Of a DNA stretch of 64,000 nt, positions 7,842 to 17,197 are shown piece after piece (position 1 is the stretch's first letter; every line of letters starts with the position of its first letter). The translations under genes and the position numbers were made by a program. Location of the stretch: the NCBI RefSeq assembly GCF_900109355.1, contig NZ_FOBF01000013.1, forward strand, positions 124,001 to 188,000, read 5' to 3'. The notes beneath the pieces are model-generated. The model had not been told where the DNA came from and did not search any database. It worked only from the letters and a program-made list of their open reading frames with translations. Origin of the DNA: Nonomuraea pusilla (GTDB lineage: Bacteria; Actinomycetota; Actinomycetes; Streptosporangiales; Streptosporangiaceae).

Positions 7842-7853
7842 GACAACGTTGTC
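7842..7853. promoter_or_regulatory. LacI-type operator GACAACGTTGTC
   Basis: A perfect 12-base palindrome, 14 if flanking A/T is counted, lies 43 bases before the GH36 start codon. It has the central CG typical of LacI-family operators. It shares the left flank CACTCTAG with the copy at 23718-23729. Confidence 0.8.
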
Positions 7854-7896
7854 TCGCCATGCTTAAGGTTCCCTCAGCCATTCGAGAGGAGCGGTG

Positions 7897-10041
7897 ATGG
7901 CGGACCTCCCCCACCCGCGTCGCCTGTGGGCCGACGGCAGCACCGTTGACGTGGCCGGCATCGCCATAACGCGCCTGACCCCAGGCCCTGCCCCCACCGT
8001 CTCCACGTCCGGGAGCGGCGGCGTCGTCCACATCATCGGCGCTGACGACAAGACAACGTTGGTACGGCTGGATGTGCCGCTCGGCGACGCCGCAGGTTTC
8101 TGGCACCCCGGCGCCGGCTGGGACCGGCACCTCGCGGCCGACTGGATGACCGGCTGGCGCACCGTCGGCCTGGTCGACTCCTCGCCGCTCGGCTGCCTTC
8201 ACGACAGCGCGGGCCGCGCGATGCTGGGATTCGCCACCGACCGCCTCGTCCCCACGACCCGCCTGCGGTACGGCGTCGGGGAGCGCACCGGGAGGTTCGG
8301 CGTCTGGCTCGCGATGGACCTGCGCCCCGGCGAGCGCTGCCGGATCCGCGTCGCGGCCGGGAACGAGCAGGTCATGCGGACGGTACGGTCGCTGGTGCGC
8401 TGGCAGTCCTGCACCACCTCCGACGGCCTCGCGTCCGCCACCCACAACGCCGCGCCCCCGACCGACGCCCCCGCAGCCCCGACCGGCGGTTCTCCGGCCC
8501 GCGACGGTGGCTTGCCGGGGGCGGTCGGCGGCTTCTCGGTCCCGGAGGCTGGGCGTGTCCCGGCCTACTCGACCTGGTACTCCTTTCACCAGGAGGTCAG
8601 CGCGGCCGCCGTCGAGACGGAGGCCGGGCTCGCGGCCGGGCTCGGGTGCGGGCTGCTCATCCTCGACGACGGCTGGCAGCGCGGCGCGCACGGCGGCGGC
8701 TACGCCGGGTGCGGCGACTGGGAGCCCGACCCGGAGAAGTTCCCGGACTTCGGCGCGCACGTCAGGACCGTCCGCGGTCTCGGCCTGGCGTACATGGCCT
8801 GGATCGCGCCGCTGCTGCTCGGCGACGACAGCGCCGCGCGCGGCCGGCTCGCCGCCTTCGCGCCGCACGCCAGGCCGGACTGGCGCTGCCACGTCCTCGA
8901 CCCGCGGCACGAGGAGGTCCGGCGGTTCGTCGTCGACAGCTGCGTCCGGCTCGTCGAGCGGTACGACCTGGACGGCCTCAAGATCGACTTCCTGGACGCC
9001 GCCATGGCCTACGCCGACGACCCACTCCAGGGGGAGCCTGAAGCCCAGCGAGAGCCTGAAGCGCAGCTGGGCCGCGGAGCCCAGCGGGACCGCGAAGCCC
9101 AGCCGGACCGCGAAGCCCAGCCGGACCGCGAAGACCTGCCGGACCGCGAAGCCCAGCCGGACCAGCATGCCCAGCGGGACCGAGATGCCCAGCGGGACCA
9201 GAATGCCGACCCGGATCAGGGCGCCTGCCGGGATGCCGGGCAAAACGGCCTTCCGCGCCACAGCACCCCCCGCGACTGCGGTCCCGAGCGTGAGCGCCAC
9301 CCGGGAGACGACGGCGCCCGTGCCGACGTCGGCGAGGCGATGCGGGCCCTGCTCTCCGAGCTCCGTGACCGCCTGCGCGCAGTCCGCGGCGCGGACCTGC
9401 TGATCGAGCTGCGCCAGCCGTACACCGGCGCCGGCATGCTGGAGTTCGGCAACCTGCTGCGCGCGGGCGACTGCCCGGCCGACGCGGCGGGCAACCGCGT
9501 CAGGACCCTGGATCTTTCCGTTGCCCGTCGGGAAAGCGCTGTCCACTCGGACATGCTCATGTGGGACCTTCAGGCTCCGCCGCAGGCCGCGGCCCGGCAG
9601 CTGCTGTCCGTCCTGCACGCCGTCCCGCAGATCTCCGTCAGGCTCTCCCGGCTGCCCGAGGGCCAGCGGGCGATGACCGCCTTCTGGCTGGCGTTCTGGC
9701 GTGAGCGCCGCGACGTGCTGACCCGCGGCGACCTGGACGCGGGGCGCCCCGACGAGCTGCACCCTGTGGTCGTCGCGCGTGACGCCGCACGCGCGGTGGT
9801 CACCGTCCACTCCCCCTCCCACGCGGCCCGGCTGGACCCGACCGGGCTCGCCGAGATCGCCGTGGTCAACGACACCGCCGCCGAACACGTCCTGCTCGAC
9901 CTCACCCACCCCGCCGCGGCCCGTCTCGACGTCCGGGACGTCCGCGGCGCCCCGGTCCGCCGCGAGAGCGCGCGCCTGGAAGCCGGCCCGCGCCGGCTGG
10001 CCATACCCCCCTCCGGCCTGTGTCTGATCAGGCCGGCCTGA
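7897..10041 (+). CDS. GH36 alpha-galactosidase with repetitive insert
   Basis: The 714-residue protein lacks a signal peptide, so it should act on imported galactosides in the cytoplasm. The catalytic barrel begins near YSTWYSFHQEVS and LLILDDGWQ. The nucleophile is probably Asp364 in LKIDFLD, and the acid/base is probably Asp525 in RAGDCP, matching clan-D family 36. Residues about 377-478, directly after the nucleophile strand, are a low-complexity insert of PDREAQ-like repeats not expected in the family. A second Pro/Gly/Ala-rich patch lies near residues 188-215. ATG 7897 is preferred to GTG 7894 because of AGGAG at 7887-7891. It is the first gene of an eight-gene operon. Confidence 0.88.
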   Translation: MADLPHPRRLWADGSTVDVAGIAITRLTPGPAPTVSTSGSGGVVHIIGADDKTTLVRLDVPLGDAAGFWHPGAGWDRHLAADWMTGWRTVGLVDSSPLGCLHDSAGRAMLGFATDRLVPTTRLRYGVGERTGRFGVWLAMDLRPGERCRIRVAAGNEQVMRTVRSLVRWQSCTTSDGLASATHNAAPPTDAPAAPTGGSPARDGGLPGAVGGFSVPEAGRVPAYSTWYSFHQEVSAAAVETEAGLAAGLGCGLLILDDGWQRGAHGGGYAGCGDWEPDPEKFPDFGAHVRTVRGLGLAYMAWIAPLLLGDDSAARGRLAAFAPHARPDWRCHVLDPRHEEVRRFVVDSCVRLVERYDLDGLKIDFLDAAMAYADDPLQGEPEAQREPEAQLGRGAQRDREAQPDREAQPDREDLPDREAQPDQHAQRDRDAQRDQNADPDQGACRDAGQNGLPRHSTPRDCGPERERHPGDDGARADVGEAMRALLSELRDRLRAVRGADLLIELRQPYTGAGMLEFGNLLRAGDCPADAAGNRVRTLDLSVARRESAVHSDMLMWDLQAPPQAAARQLLSVLHAVPQISVRLSRLPEGQRAMTAFWLAFWRERRDVLTRGDLDAGRPDELHPVVVARDAARAVVTVHSPSHAARLDPTGLAEIAVVNDTAAEHVLLDLTHPAAARLDVRDVRGAPVRRESARLEAGPRRLAIPPSGLCLIRPA
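9028..9236 (+). repeat. 18-bp-type tandem repeats inside the GH36 gene
   Basis: Imperfect 18-base units close to CGGACCGCGAAGCCCAGC repeat about ten times and code PDREAQ-like hexapeptides (QPDREAQPDREDLPDREA). The frame is kept throughout. The segment sits in a loop immediately after the catalytic nucleophile. Confidence 0.9.
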
Positions 10042-10059
10042 CCCCCCGGAGGTCCCCGC

Positions 10060-12858
10060 ATGTCCGACCCCCACGAGATCACCCGCCGCCAGCTCATGCG
10101 GTACGGCGCCGGCACAGCCGCCGGCGCGGTCGCCGCCACGGCCTTCGGCGCGGCCTGGTACGGCTCCCCGGCGCGAGCGGCGGCCGGCCCGCCGCTGGTC
10201 GAGGTCGCCTACGCCGACCCGACCGGCCTGTACCCGATCGGCCCAGAGGGCACGGCGTCGCCGGTGCTGACGGTGACGTTCAACAGCCCGGCCGCCCTGA
10301 GCGGCACCATCACCTGGTCGGTGTCGGCCCGCGGCGCGAAGGAGGTCGCCAAGGGCCAGGACGCGTTCACCGCGCCCGCCGGGCAGCCGAGCACGACCGG
10401 CATCCCGCTGGGCGCGCTCGGCCCCGACTACTACGCGGTCACGGTCACCGTCGCCGACGCGGCGGGCACGCGGCTGCTCAGCCGGACGCACGGCCTCGGC
10501 GTGCTCCTCCCGGTGGTCCAGGGGGCCCGCCCCGGCTCCTGCTTCGGCATGGGGATACGCGGCGAGTCGTCGCCGCAGGTCACCAAGCGCATCGCGCAGC
10601 GCATGGGCGTGAAGTGGACGCGCGGGGTCTTCTCGGTGCTGCCGGACGTCGTCTCGCCCGGCCCCGGCAGGTTCTGGGACGACGGGAACCACCAGGCGGA
10701 CATCGACAGGGCGCGCGCCGAGATCCTGGAGTGGCGCGGCCACGGCATCGAGCCCACCGGGTTCATCAACTACAACATGTCCTGGAACGTCCAGCCGGGC
10801 CCGGACGGCAAGCCGGTGCGGCCGCACCAGAACCGCCCGAAGGACATGGTGGCGCACGCCGACATGGTCTTCCACACGATCGCCCCGCTGCAGGACCTGG
10901 TGAAGAACTGGGAGGTGTGGAACGAGCCGTGGGTGCACGGCTGGGCCTGGATGACCGGCGACGCCCAGGACTACCGGGACATGACGAAGCTGATCTGGGA
11001 CCGGGTCAAGCCGCGCTTCCCCGACGTGAACCTGCTGGGCGGCGGCTCGGTCTCCTACAACCGCGACATCGTCTACGCCAAGGGCTCGAAGGACACCGGC
11101 TACATCGACGGCTCGGTCAACCACGCCTACGGCTACCCGGACGCCACCCAGTACGCGATGACCAAGACCCAGATCAGGATGGACAGGCTCTGGTCGAGGA
11201 CCGGCGGCCGGGCCGGGCAGTGGCAGACCGAGCTGGGCACCGCGGCGAAGCACTCCTTCCCGGGCCTGCCGCCGGAGCAGGCGGCGTACGCGGTGGCGAG
11301 GACGCTCGCGCCGACGTACCTGCTGCACATGCTGGCGGGGGCGGAGGAGGACTCGCCGATCCGGATCTTCTGGTTCTCGCTCTCCTACGACAAGGGGTAC
11401 TCGGGCCAGGAGTTCAACATCTACGACATCACCACCAAAAGCCCGATGCCCGCGGTCGTGGCCTACGCCACGATGACGGCGCTGCTGGAGGACTGCGAAC
11501 TGCTCACCGAGCTGTACCCGAAGGCCCGGTCGACCTGGGGTTTCCTGTTCAAGCACGCCGACGGCCGCGGGCGGGCCGCCCTCTACGCCGACCAGCTCTT
11601 CGACGGCACGATGGAGCACCCGCGGGCGGGCCACACGGGCACGCTGACGCTGACGGACGCGCGCGGCATCCGCGTCCGCGACCATCTGGGCGGCCTGCTG
11701 TCCGACGGCGAGGCGGACCGGGTGACGCTGAGGCTGGCGCCGTGGGAGGTGCTGTACTTCGACGGCGACCGCAGCCCTGAAGAGCTCAGGGCGGCACTCA
11801 CCACAGGTGCGGAGTTCGCCTACGACAGCCCGCTGGACATCACGCCGCTGCCGTTCACCAGGCCGGTCGGCCACGGCACCACCATCGACGTCCGCGTCGA
11901 GAACGTCTCCCCGCAGACCGTTCACGCCGCCCTGCGCGTCACCCCGCCCGAAGGCTGGAGGACCGCGAACCGCGTGTTCCCGCTGCCGAGGCTGCGGCCC
12001 GGCGAGACACGGATCGTCCGGGTCCCGGTCCTGTCCGCCCGGATCGACCCGGGCAACCGCTACACCGTCGGCTACGACGCGACGACCGGCCCCGCACGCC
12101 AGACCGGGTCGCGCACCGTCCAGGTCGCCCACGCGCCGTTCCTGGCCGACGGCGACCGGTGGGACGACGTCGTGCCGGTGACGATGACCGCCGGCGAGCG
12201 GACCTACACCTTCCAGACGGCGTGGGACGACGGCTTCCTGCACGTCAGGGCCCGGATCGAGGACGACGCGCAGGCGTCGAACGACCCGTTCGCGGTCAAC
12301 GGCTACCTGTTCCCCTTCAGGGCCGACAGCGTGCAGCTCGCCTTCGACGTGGTCGCGGACAAGGCCGAGGACCTGCTGGCCGGCGACCCGCACCACGACA
12401 AGGCGCTGCGCTCGATCTCGCACCTGTTCGCGGCGACGCTGGCCAAGGGCGGCGTCCCGGAGCTGCACCGCCTGCTCGCCCCCGGCACCAACTACCAGAC
12501 CTACTACCCCACCAACGCGCCGCTGCCGACGCCGCTGGGCACGATGACCGCACAGGAGGGCCGGGTCCAGGTCACGCGGGACGAGGCGGCCAAGGTCACC
12601 ACGTACCAGATCTCGCTGTCGTGGGACCAGTTGCCGGAGCTGGCCGCCGCCGTCAGGTCGCTGCCGGAGGGCCGGACGCACGAGACGGTCATGGCGGTCC
12701 AGGTCCAGGACTCGGGAGCGGGCGGCGCGGGCGCCACCTACTGGACCACGCAGAACGAGGCCCCGGTCTCCGGCTGCTACAACTTCGCCCCGTTCTGGGG
12801 CACCGGCGCGCAGTTCACCGGCGGTCGCGTGGACACCCGATGGGGCATCGGCCGGTGA
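10060..12858 (+). CDS. Tat-exported clan GH-A glycoside hydrolase with CBM9-like domain
   Basis: The 932-residue protein starts with a twin-arginine signal (TRRQLMRYGAGTAAGAVAAT, cleavage probably after ARAAA near residue 42). A beta-sandwich of about 100 residues follows, then a TIM-barrel region (about 165-470). This contains KNWEVWNEPW, with Glu289 as the likely acid/base, and QTELG, with Glu391 as the likely nucleophile, an arrangement like GH39/GH5-type enzymes. An NPCBM/alpha-galactosidase-type linker and a C-terminal domain resembling CBM9 (about 700-930: WDDVVPVTMTAG, FRADSVQLAFDV) end the protein. It probably attacks the polymer outside the cell. The exact GH family and substrate are unresolved. 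Confidence 0.75.
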   Translation: MSDPHEITRRQLMRYGAGTAAGAVAATAFGAAWYGSPARAAAGPPLVEVAYADPTGLYPIGPEGTASPVLTVTFNSPAALSGTITWSVSARGAKEVAKGQDAFTAPAGQPSTTGIPLGALGPDYYAVTVTVADAAGTRLLSRTHGLGVLLPVVQGARPGSCFGMGIRGESSPQVTKRIAQRMGVKWTRGVFSVLPDVVSPGPGRFWDDGNHQADIDRARAEILEWRGHGIEPTGFINYNMSWNVQPGPDGKPVRPHQNRPKDMVAHADMVFHTIAPLQDLVKNWEVWNEPWVHGWAWMTGDAQDYRDMTKLIWDRVKPRFPDVNLLGGGSVSYNRDIVYAKGSKDTGYIDGSVNHAYGYPDATQYAMTKTQIRMDRLWSRTGGRAGQWQTELGTAAKHSFPGLPPEQAAYAVARTLAPTYLLHMLAGAEEDSPIRIFWFSLSYDKGYSGQEFNIYDITTKSPMPAVVAYATMTALLEDCELLTELYPKARSTWGFLFKHADGRGRAALYADQLFDGTMEHPRAGHTGTLTLTDARGIRVRDHLGGLLSDGEADRVTLRLAPWEVLYFDGDRSPEELRAALTTGAEFAYDSPLDITPLPFTRPVGHGTTIDVRVENVSPQTVHAALRVTPPEGWRTANRVFPLPRLRPGETRIVRVPVLSARIDPGNRYTVGYDATTGPARQTGSRTVQVAHAPFLADGDRWDDVVPVTMTAGERTYTFQTAWDDGFLHVRARIEDDAQASNDPFAVNGYLFPFRADSVQLAFDVVADKAEDLLAGDPHHDKALRSISHLFAATLAKGGVPELHRLLAPGTNYQTYYPTNAPLPTPLGTMTAQEGRVQVTRDEAAKVTTYQISLSWDQLPELAAAVRSLPEGRTHETVMAVQVQDSGAGGAGATYWTTQNEAPVSGCYNFAPFWGTGAQFTGGRVDTRWGIGR

Positions 12859-14081
12859 CCGGCCTCCCGAACCCGCCGTGGGCGGGCGGCTCCGGCCTGC
12901 GCATCACCGGCGTGCGGACCATCCTCACCGCGCCCGCCGGGACAACGTTGGCCGTGGTGCGGGTGGACACCAGCGAACCCGGCCTGTACGGCCTCGGATG
13001 CGCCACGTTCACCCAGCGCGCCAAGGCGGTCCGCACCGCGGTGGACGAGTACCTGGCGCCCCAGCTGATCGGCCGCGACCCGGCCGACATCACCGACATC
13101 GCCGAGACGCTGCACGTCAGCGGCTACTGGCGGTCGGGGCCCGTGCTCAACAACGCGCTGTCCGGCGTGGACATGGCGCTGTGGGACATCAAGGGCAAGG
13201 TCGCGGGGCTGCCCGTGTGGCAGCTGCTCGGCGGCCGCTGCCGCACCGCGGTGCCGCTCTACACCCACGCGGCCGGGATCGACGCCGAGGCCGTCGCCGA
13301 CGAGGTGCGCCAGTGGCTCGGCGCGGGCTACCGGCACGTACGCTGCCAGGTCTCCGTGCCCGGCGGCGGCACCTACGGAGCGCCCAGCGCGGCCGGAGCG
13401 CCGGACATCTGGGACCCGGCCGCCTACCGGCGCACCGTGCGCGGGCTGTTCGAGCACCTCCGCGCCGAGATCGGCGCGGAGGTGGAGCTGATCCACGACG
13501 TGCACGAGCGCGTGCACCCCACCGACGCGGTCCGCCTGGCCAAGGACCTCGAACCGTACGACCTGTTCTACCTGGAGGACCCGGTGGCGCCGGAGGACCT
13601 CGTCTGGCTGCGCGCCGTCCGCGCCCAGTGCGCCACGCCGATCGCGATCGGCGAGCTGTTCGTCAACCCGGCCGAGTACAGGACCGTGGTCGCCGAGCGG
13701 TTGTGCGACTTCATCAGGGTGCACGTCTCCGCGATCGGCGGCATCACCCCCGCCTGGCGGCTGGCGAACCTGGCCGAGGCGTTCGGGGTGCGCACCGCCT
13801 GGCACGGCCCCGGCGACGTCTCACCGGTCGGCCACGCCGCCAACCTCGCCCTGGACCTCGCGAGCCCGAACTTCGGGATCCAGGAGCAGCACCTGTTCGG
13901 CGAGCGGGTGCGGGAGGTCTTCCCCGGCTGCCCCGAGATCCGCGACGGCCACCTGTGGCCGAGCGAGCGCCCCGGGCTCGGCGTCGACCTCGACGAACGC
14001 CTGGCCGCGGCCTACCCCCCGGCCGCCACCTCCGCCTGGCGGCCGCCGCGCCGGGCCGACGGCGCCCTCCAGCGACCATGA
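12855..14081 (+). CDS. Enolase-superfamily dehydratase, ManD/RspA-like
   Basis: GTG 12855 overlaps the previous stop (GTGA). The 408-residue product follows the ManD/RspA pattern: ITGVRTILTAP, VRVDTSEPGLYGLGCATFTQR, then VDMALWDIKGK. Metal-binding residues appear in IHDVHER, YLEDP and IGELF, with a conserved AWHGPGD near the C-terminus. Characterised members dehydrate D-mannonate or D-gluconate to the 2-keto-3-deoxy acid, and many homologues have low activity. Together with the uronate dehydrogenase-like and lactonase genes it may instead act on an aldarate or aldonate. Confidence 0.85.
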   Translation: MTGLPNPPWAGGSGLRITGVRTILTAPAGTTLAVVRVDTSEPGLYGLGCATFTQRAKAVRTAVDEYLAPQLIGRDPADITDIAETLHVSGYWRSGPVLNNALSGVDMALWDIKGKVAGLPVWQLLGGRCRTAVPLYTHAAGIDAEAVADEVRQWLGAGYRHVRCQVSVPGGGTYGAPSAAGAPDIWDPAAYRRTVRGLFEHLRAEIGAEVELIHDVHERVHPTDAVRLAKDLEPYDLFYLEDPVAPEDLVWLRAVRAQCATPIAIGELFVNPAEYRTVVAERLCDFIRVHVSAIGGITPAWRLANLAEAFGVRTAWHGPGDVSPVGHAANLALDLASPNFGIQEQHLFGERVREVFPGCPEIRDGHLWPSERPGLGVDLDERLAAAYPPAATSAWRPPRRADGALQRP

Positions 14082-14101
14082 CCCCCCGAGGAGAACCTCC
14101 C

Positions 14102-15439
14102 ATGAGAACCTTCCTGCCGGTCGCCGCGGCGATCACCCTCACCCTCGCCGGCTGCACCACCGGCGGCTCCACGGCCGCGCCGGGCGCGGCGGCCACCACG
14201 CTGACCGTCGCCCAGTGGACCAACGCGGGCGCCATCGAGTTCACCAAGCAGCTCAACGCCAAGTTCGAGAAGGCCCACCCGGGCGTCACCGTCAAGCTGC
14301 AGAGCACCGGCACCGCCAACGGCGCGTGGGCCCAGCTGGCCAACAGCCTCCTGCAGGCCAAGTCCGTGGACGTGCTGGCCAGGTTCGCCCCGACCCAGGC
14401 GGCCTTCCCGCCGGAGTCCACCGGGATCCAGCCCTCCGGCGTCGCCGCGCTCATCACCGCCGGACAGCTCACCGACCTCAAGAACCAGCCGTTCATGAAG
14501 AACTACGACGCCGCCACCCAGGCCGCCGCCGTCGGCCACAAGGGCGGCGTGTACGGCGTCATGGCCGCCAGCTACGCCGCCGCCGGAGCCATCTGGTACA
14601 AGAAGGACCTGCTCGCCCAGCACGGCATCAGCGTCCCGGCCACCTTCCAGGAGTTCCTCGACGCCTGCGCCACGTTCAAGAAGGCCGGCAAGACCCCCAT
14701 CTTCCTGTCGGGCAAGGTCGGCATGCAGGGCGGCATCTGGCAGGGCATCGAGAACCAGCTGCTGATGAAGGGCCGCGAACCCGCCGAGTCGGTGGACGTC
14801 TCCGCCGAACGTGCCAAGGCGTTCTGGGACGGCACCCAGAAGTGGACCGACCCCGTCTACAAGGAGATCGGCGCCCGCTACGCGAAGGTCATGCAGTACG
14901 TCGAGCCCGCCGCCTCCGGCGTCGACCAGCAGACGGCGCCCGGCGTGTGGGCCGTCAAGACCGACGACTACCCGTTCCTGGTCGACGGCTCGTGGGACGG
15001 CCTGACCATCCAGCAGGCCAACCCGAAGCTGAACCTCGGCTTCTTCGTCCTGCCCGGCACCGACGACGCCGCCGCCAACCGGGTGGCCTTCAAACCGGAC
15101 CTGACCTGGGTCGTGCCGGCCTCGGCCCCGCACAAGGACCTCGCCATGCAGTGGCTCGCCATGTTCTCAGAACCGGACAACTACCGGCAGTGGCTGAGAC
15201 TGACCGGCTCGCTGTCGGCCCAGCCGCAGGTGCAGAACACCGGACTGCCGTGGATGGACTGGCTCGACGCCCACACCGCCGGCTCCTTCACCCAGCTCAC
15301 GCCCCCGTGGACGCCGCCCGGCGCACCGCTCGACGCCTCCGGGCCCGACTTCTACAAGCTCGCGCCGATCGGCCCCGACAGCCTGGAGACGATCCTGTCC
15401 CGCTCGGCCGCCGCCTACGCCAAGTCGGCGGGCCACTGA
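14102..15439 (+). CDS. Sugar ABC transporter binding lipoprotein (first system)
   Basis: The 445-residue protein has a lipoprotein signal with lipobox LTLAGC and a family-1 extracellular solute-binding fold (LTVAQWTNAGAIEFTKQLNAKF, YGVMAASYAAAGAIWYKKD, PFLVDGSWDG). GAGGAGAACC precedes ATG 14102. It is followed by two permeases but no ATPase, so it must borrow an MsiK-type ATP-binding protein encoded elsewhere. Its ligand is probably an oligosaccharide released by the enzymes encoded around it. Confidence 0.92.
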   Translation: MRTFLPVAAAITLTLAGCTTGGSTAAPGAAATTLTVAQWTNAGAIEFTKQLNAKFEKAHPGVTVKLQSTGTANGAWAQLANSLLQAKSVDVLARFAPTQAAFPPESTGIQPSGVAALITAGQLTDLKNQPFMKNYDAATQAAAVGHKGGVYGVMAASYAAAGAIWYKKDLLAQHGISVPATFQEFLDACATFKKAGKTPIFLSGKVGMQGGIWQGIENQLLMKGREPAESVDVSAERAKAFWDGTQKWTDPVYKEIGARYAKVMQYVEPAASGVDQQTAPGVWAVKTDDYPFLVDGSWDGLTIQQANPKLNLGFFVLPGTDDAAANRVAFKPDLTWVVPASAPHKDLAMQWLAMFSEPDNYRQWLRLTGSLSAQPQVQNTGLPWMDWLDAHTAGSFTQLTPPWTPPGAPLDASGPDFYKLAPIGPDSLETILSRSAAAYAKSAGH

Positions 15440-15440
15440 C

Positions 15441-16340
15441 GTGGCGGCCGGTCCCTTCGGAACCCGGCGCACCCGCCGGCTCATCCCGTGGGCGAGCATC
15501 GCGATCCCCGGCATCGGGTGGCTGCTGTTCGGGCTCTACCCGTCGCTGGCCACCGTCGGGTACTCCTTCACGCAGTACTCCGGGCTGCCCGGCACGCCGC
15601 TCAACGTCTGCGGGCTGTGCAACTACACCGCGGCGTTCACCTCGCTGTCGGCGCAGGTGTGGGAGTCGCTGCAGGTCACGCTGGTCTACGTGGTCGGCGT
15701 GACCGTGCTGCAGAACGTCGCAGGACTCGGGCTGGCGCTGCTGCTCAACCGCCCGGGACGCTCGTACACGGTCTACCGCGCGCTGATCTTCATGCCGCAG
15801 ATCTTCTCCGTCGCCGTGGTCGGCGCGGTGTTCGCCCTCATCCTCGACCCGTTCACCGGCCCGGCCGCGACGGCGTGGAAGGCCCTGTTCGGCAGCACCA
15901 CGGCCTTCCTCGGCGACAGCTCCCTGGCGCTGCCGCTGGTGATGCTCGTCAACATCTGGATGTTCGCCGGGTACTCGATGCTGATCTACATCGCGGGCCT
16001 GCGCAACATCCCGAAGCCGGTGTACGAGGCGGCGGCCCTGGACGGCGCCGGACGCTGGCGGGCGTTCCTGCACGTCACCTGGCCGCTGCTCGCCCCCGCG
16101 ACCACCGTCAACGTCTTCCTCACCGCGATGGGCGCCCTCGGGGAGTACGCCCTGATCCTCGTCCTCACCGGCGGCAACTTCGGCACCAAGACCCTCGGCC
16201 TGTACATGTTCGAGTCCGCCTTCGGCGGCAACAGCCAGCTCGGCTACGGCTCGATGCTGGCGATGCTGCAGTTCCTCCTCACCCTCGCCATCGGCGGCAC
16301 CCTGCTGTTCACGCTGCGCAGGAGGGAGATCCAGCTATGA
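15441..16340 (+). CDS. Sugar ABC transporter permease, MalF/UgpA type
   Basis: A GTG start one base after the binding-protein stop gives 299 residues with six hydrophobic segments. The cytoplasmic coupling loop reads YEAAALDGAGRWRAFLHVTW (EAA motif). Its neighbour on the 3' side, the second permease, overlaps by ATGA, so the two are made together and likely form a heterodimer. Confidence 0.92.
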   Translation: MAAGPFGTRRTRRLIPWASIAIPGIGWLLFGLYPSLATVGYSFTQYSGLPGTPLNVCGLCNYTAAFTSLSAQVWESLQVTLVYVVGVTVLQNVAGLGLALLLNRPGRSYTVYRALIFMPQIFSVAVVGAVFALILDPFTGPAATAWKALFGSTTAFLGDSSLALPLVMLVNIWMFAGYSMLIYIAGLRNIPKPVYEAAALDGAGRWRAFLHVTWPLLAPATTVNVFLTAMGALGEYALILVLTGGNFGTKTLGLYMFESAFGGNSQLGYGSMLAMLQFLLTLAIGGTLLFTLRRREIQL

Positions 16341-17197
16341 GGACGAACCCGCTGCGCGCCGGAACCCGGAACCTGCTCTGCTTCGGGATCGCCGCGCTGC
16401 TGTTCGCGGCGCCCCTGGTCTACCTGTTCCTGCAGGCGTTCAAGACGTTCACCGGGTTCCTGCAGGACCCGACCGGCCTGCCGCACCCGTGGACGCTGGA
16501 GAACTTCGGCGCGGCCTGGACGCAGGGCGACTTCGGCCGCCAGATGCTCAACAGCCTCGTGTACGCGGTCGTCCCGGACACGGTCACGCTGATCCTCGGC
16601 GTCTTCCTCGCCTTCCCCGTCTCACGCGGCTACTTCAGGCGCTCCAACGCGGTGTACGCCTTCTTCGTCTTCTCCGGCTTCCTGCCCGGCGGCCTGATCC
16701 CGCTGTTCATCGAGGCGCAGGCGCTCGGCCTGTACAACAGCATGCCGGGCTACCTCATCCTCACCAGCCTGTCCGGCGCCGGGTTCTTCTTCTTCGTCGG
16801 CTACATCAAGGGCATACCCCGCGAGATCGACGAGGCGGCGGCGCTGGACGGCTGCGGCTACGTCCGCTTCATCTTCACGATCATCATCCCGCAGATGAAG
16901 CCGGCGCTGGCGACGTTCGCCATCTTCGGGTTCGTGCACGCCTGGAACAACCTGATCCTGCCGCTCGTCATGCTGTCGGACCAGAAGCTGTGGCCGGTCA
17001 CCCGCGGCCTGTACTCGTTCTTCGGCGAGCACACGCAGAACTGGCCGCTGATCGCCGCGGGCACGTTCATCGTCGCGGCGCCCATCCTGCTGCTGTTCGT
17101 GGCGCTCCAGCGCCACCTGGTGGAGGGAGTCGCGGGCGGGGCGGCGTTCGGCACGCAGGGCGTCGCGGTGCCGGCCGAGCCGGGTGAGGCGCGATGA
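16337..17197 (+). CDS. Sugar ABC transporter permease, MalG/UgpE type
   Basis: The 286-residue protein begins inside the stop codon of the first permease. It has six hydrophobic segments and an EAA loop (IDEAAALDGCGYVRFIFTI). GPGGLIPLF-type stretches (LPGGLIPLFIEAQALGLYNS) are characteristic of the lacto-/aldouronate-type CUT1 permease branch. It overlaps the start of the 1308-residue protein by ATGA, tying that protein to uptake. Confidence 0.92.
   Translation: MRTNPLRAGTRNLLCFGIAALLFAAPLVYLFLQAFKTFTGFLQDPTGLPHPWTLENFGAAWTQGDFGRQMLNSLVYAVVPDTVTLILGVFLAFPVSRGYFRRSNAVYAFFVFSGFLPGGLIPLFIEAQALGLYNSMPGYLILTSLSGAGFFFFVGYIKGIPREIDEAAALDGCGYVRFIFTIIIPQMKPALATFAIFGFVHAWNNLILPLVMLSDQKLWPVTRGLYSFFGEHTQNWPLIAAGTFIVAAPILLLFVALQRHLVEGVAGGAAFGTQGVAVPAEPGEAR

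Noticed and set aside
7834..12681. A 1615-codon open frame on the minus strand opposite the GH36 and exported glycosidase genes
   Set aside because: It mirrors the third-position GC of the plus-strand genes, has no recognisable domain, and the plus strand encodes clear catalytic motifs. Similar antisense frames at 558-2852, 17551-21099 and 31614-34199 were rejected for the same reason.
12855..14081. Calling the enolase-superfamily gene a galactonate or galactarate dehydratase
   Set aside because: Sequence motifs fit the ManD/RspA branch best; substrate cannot be fixed from the sequence alone.
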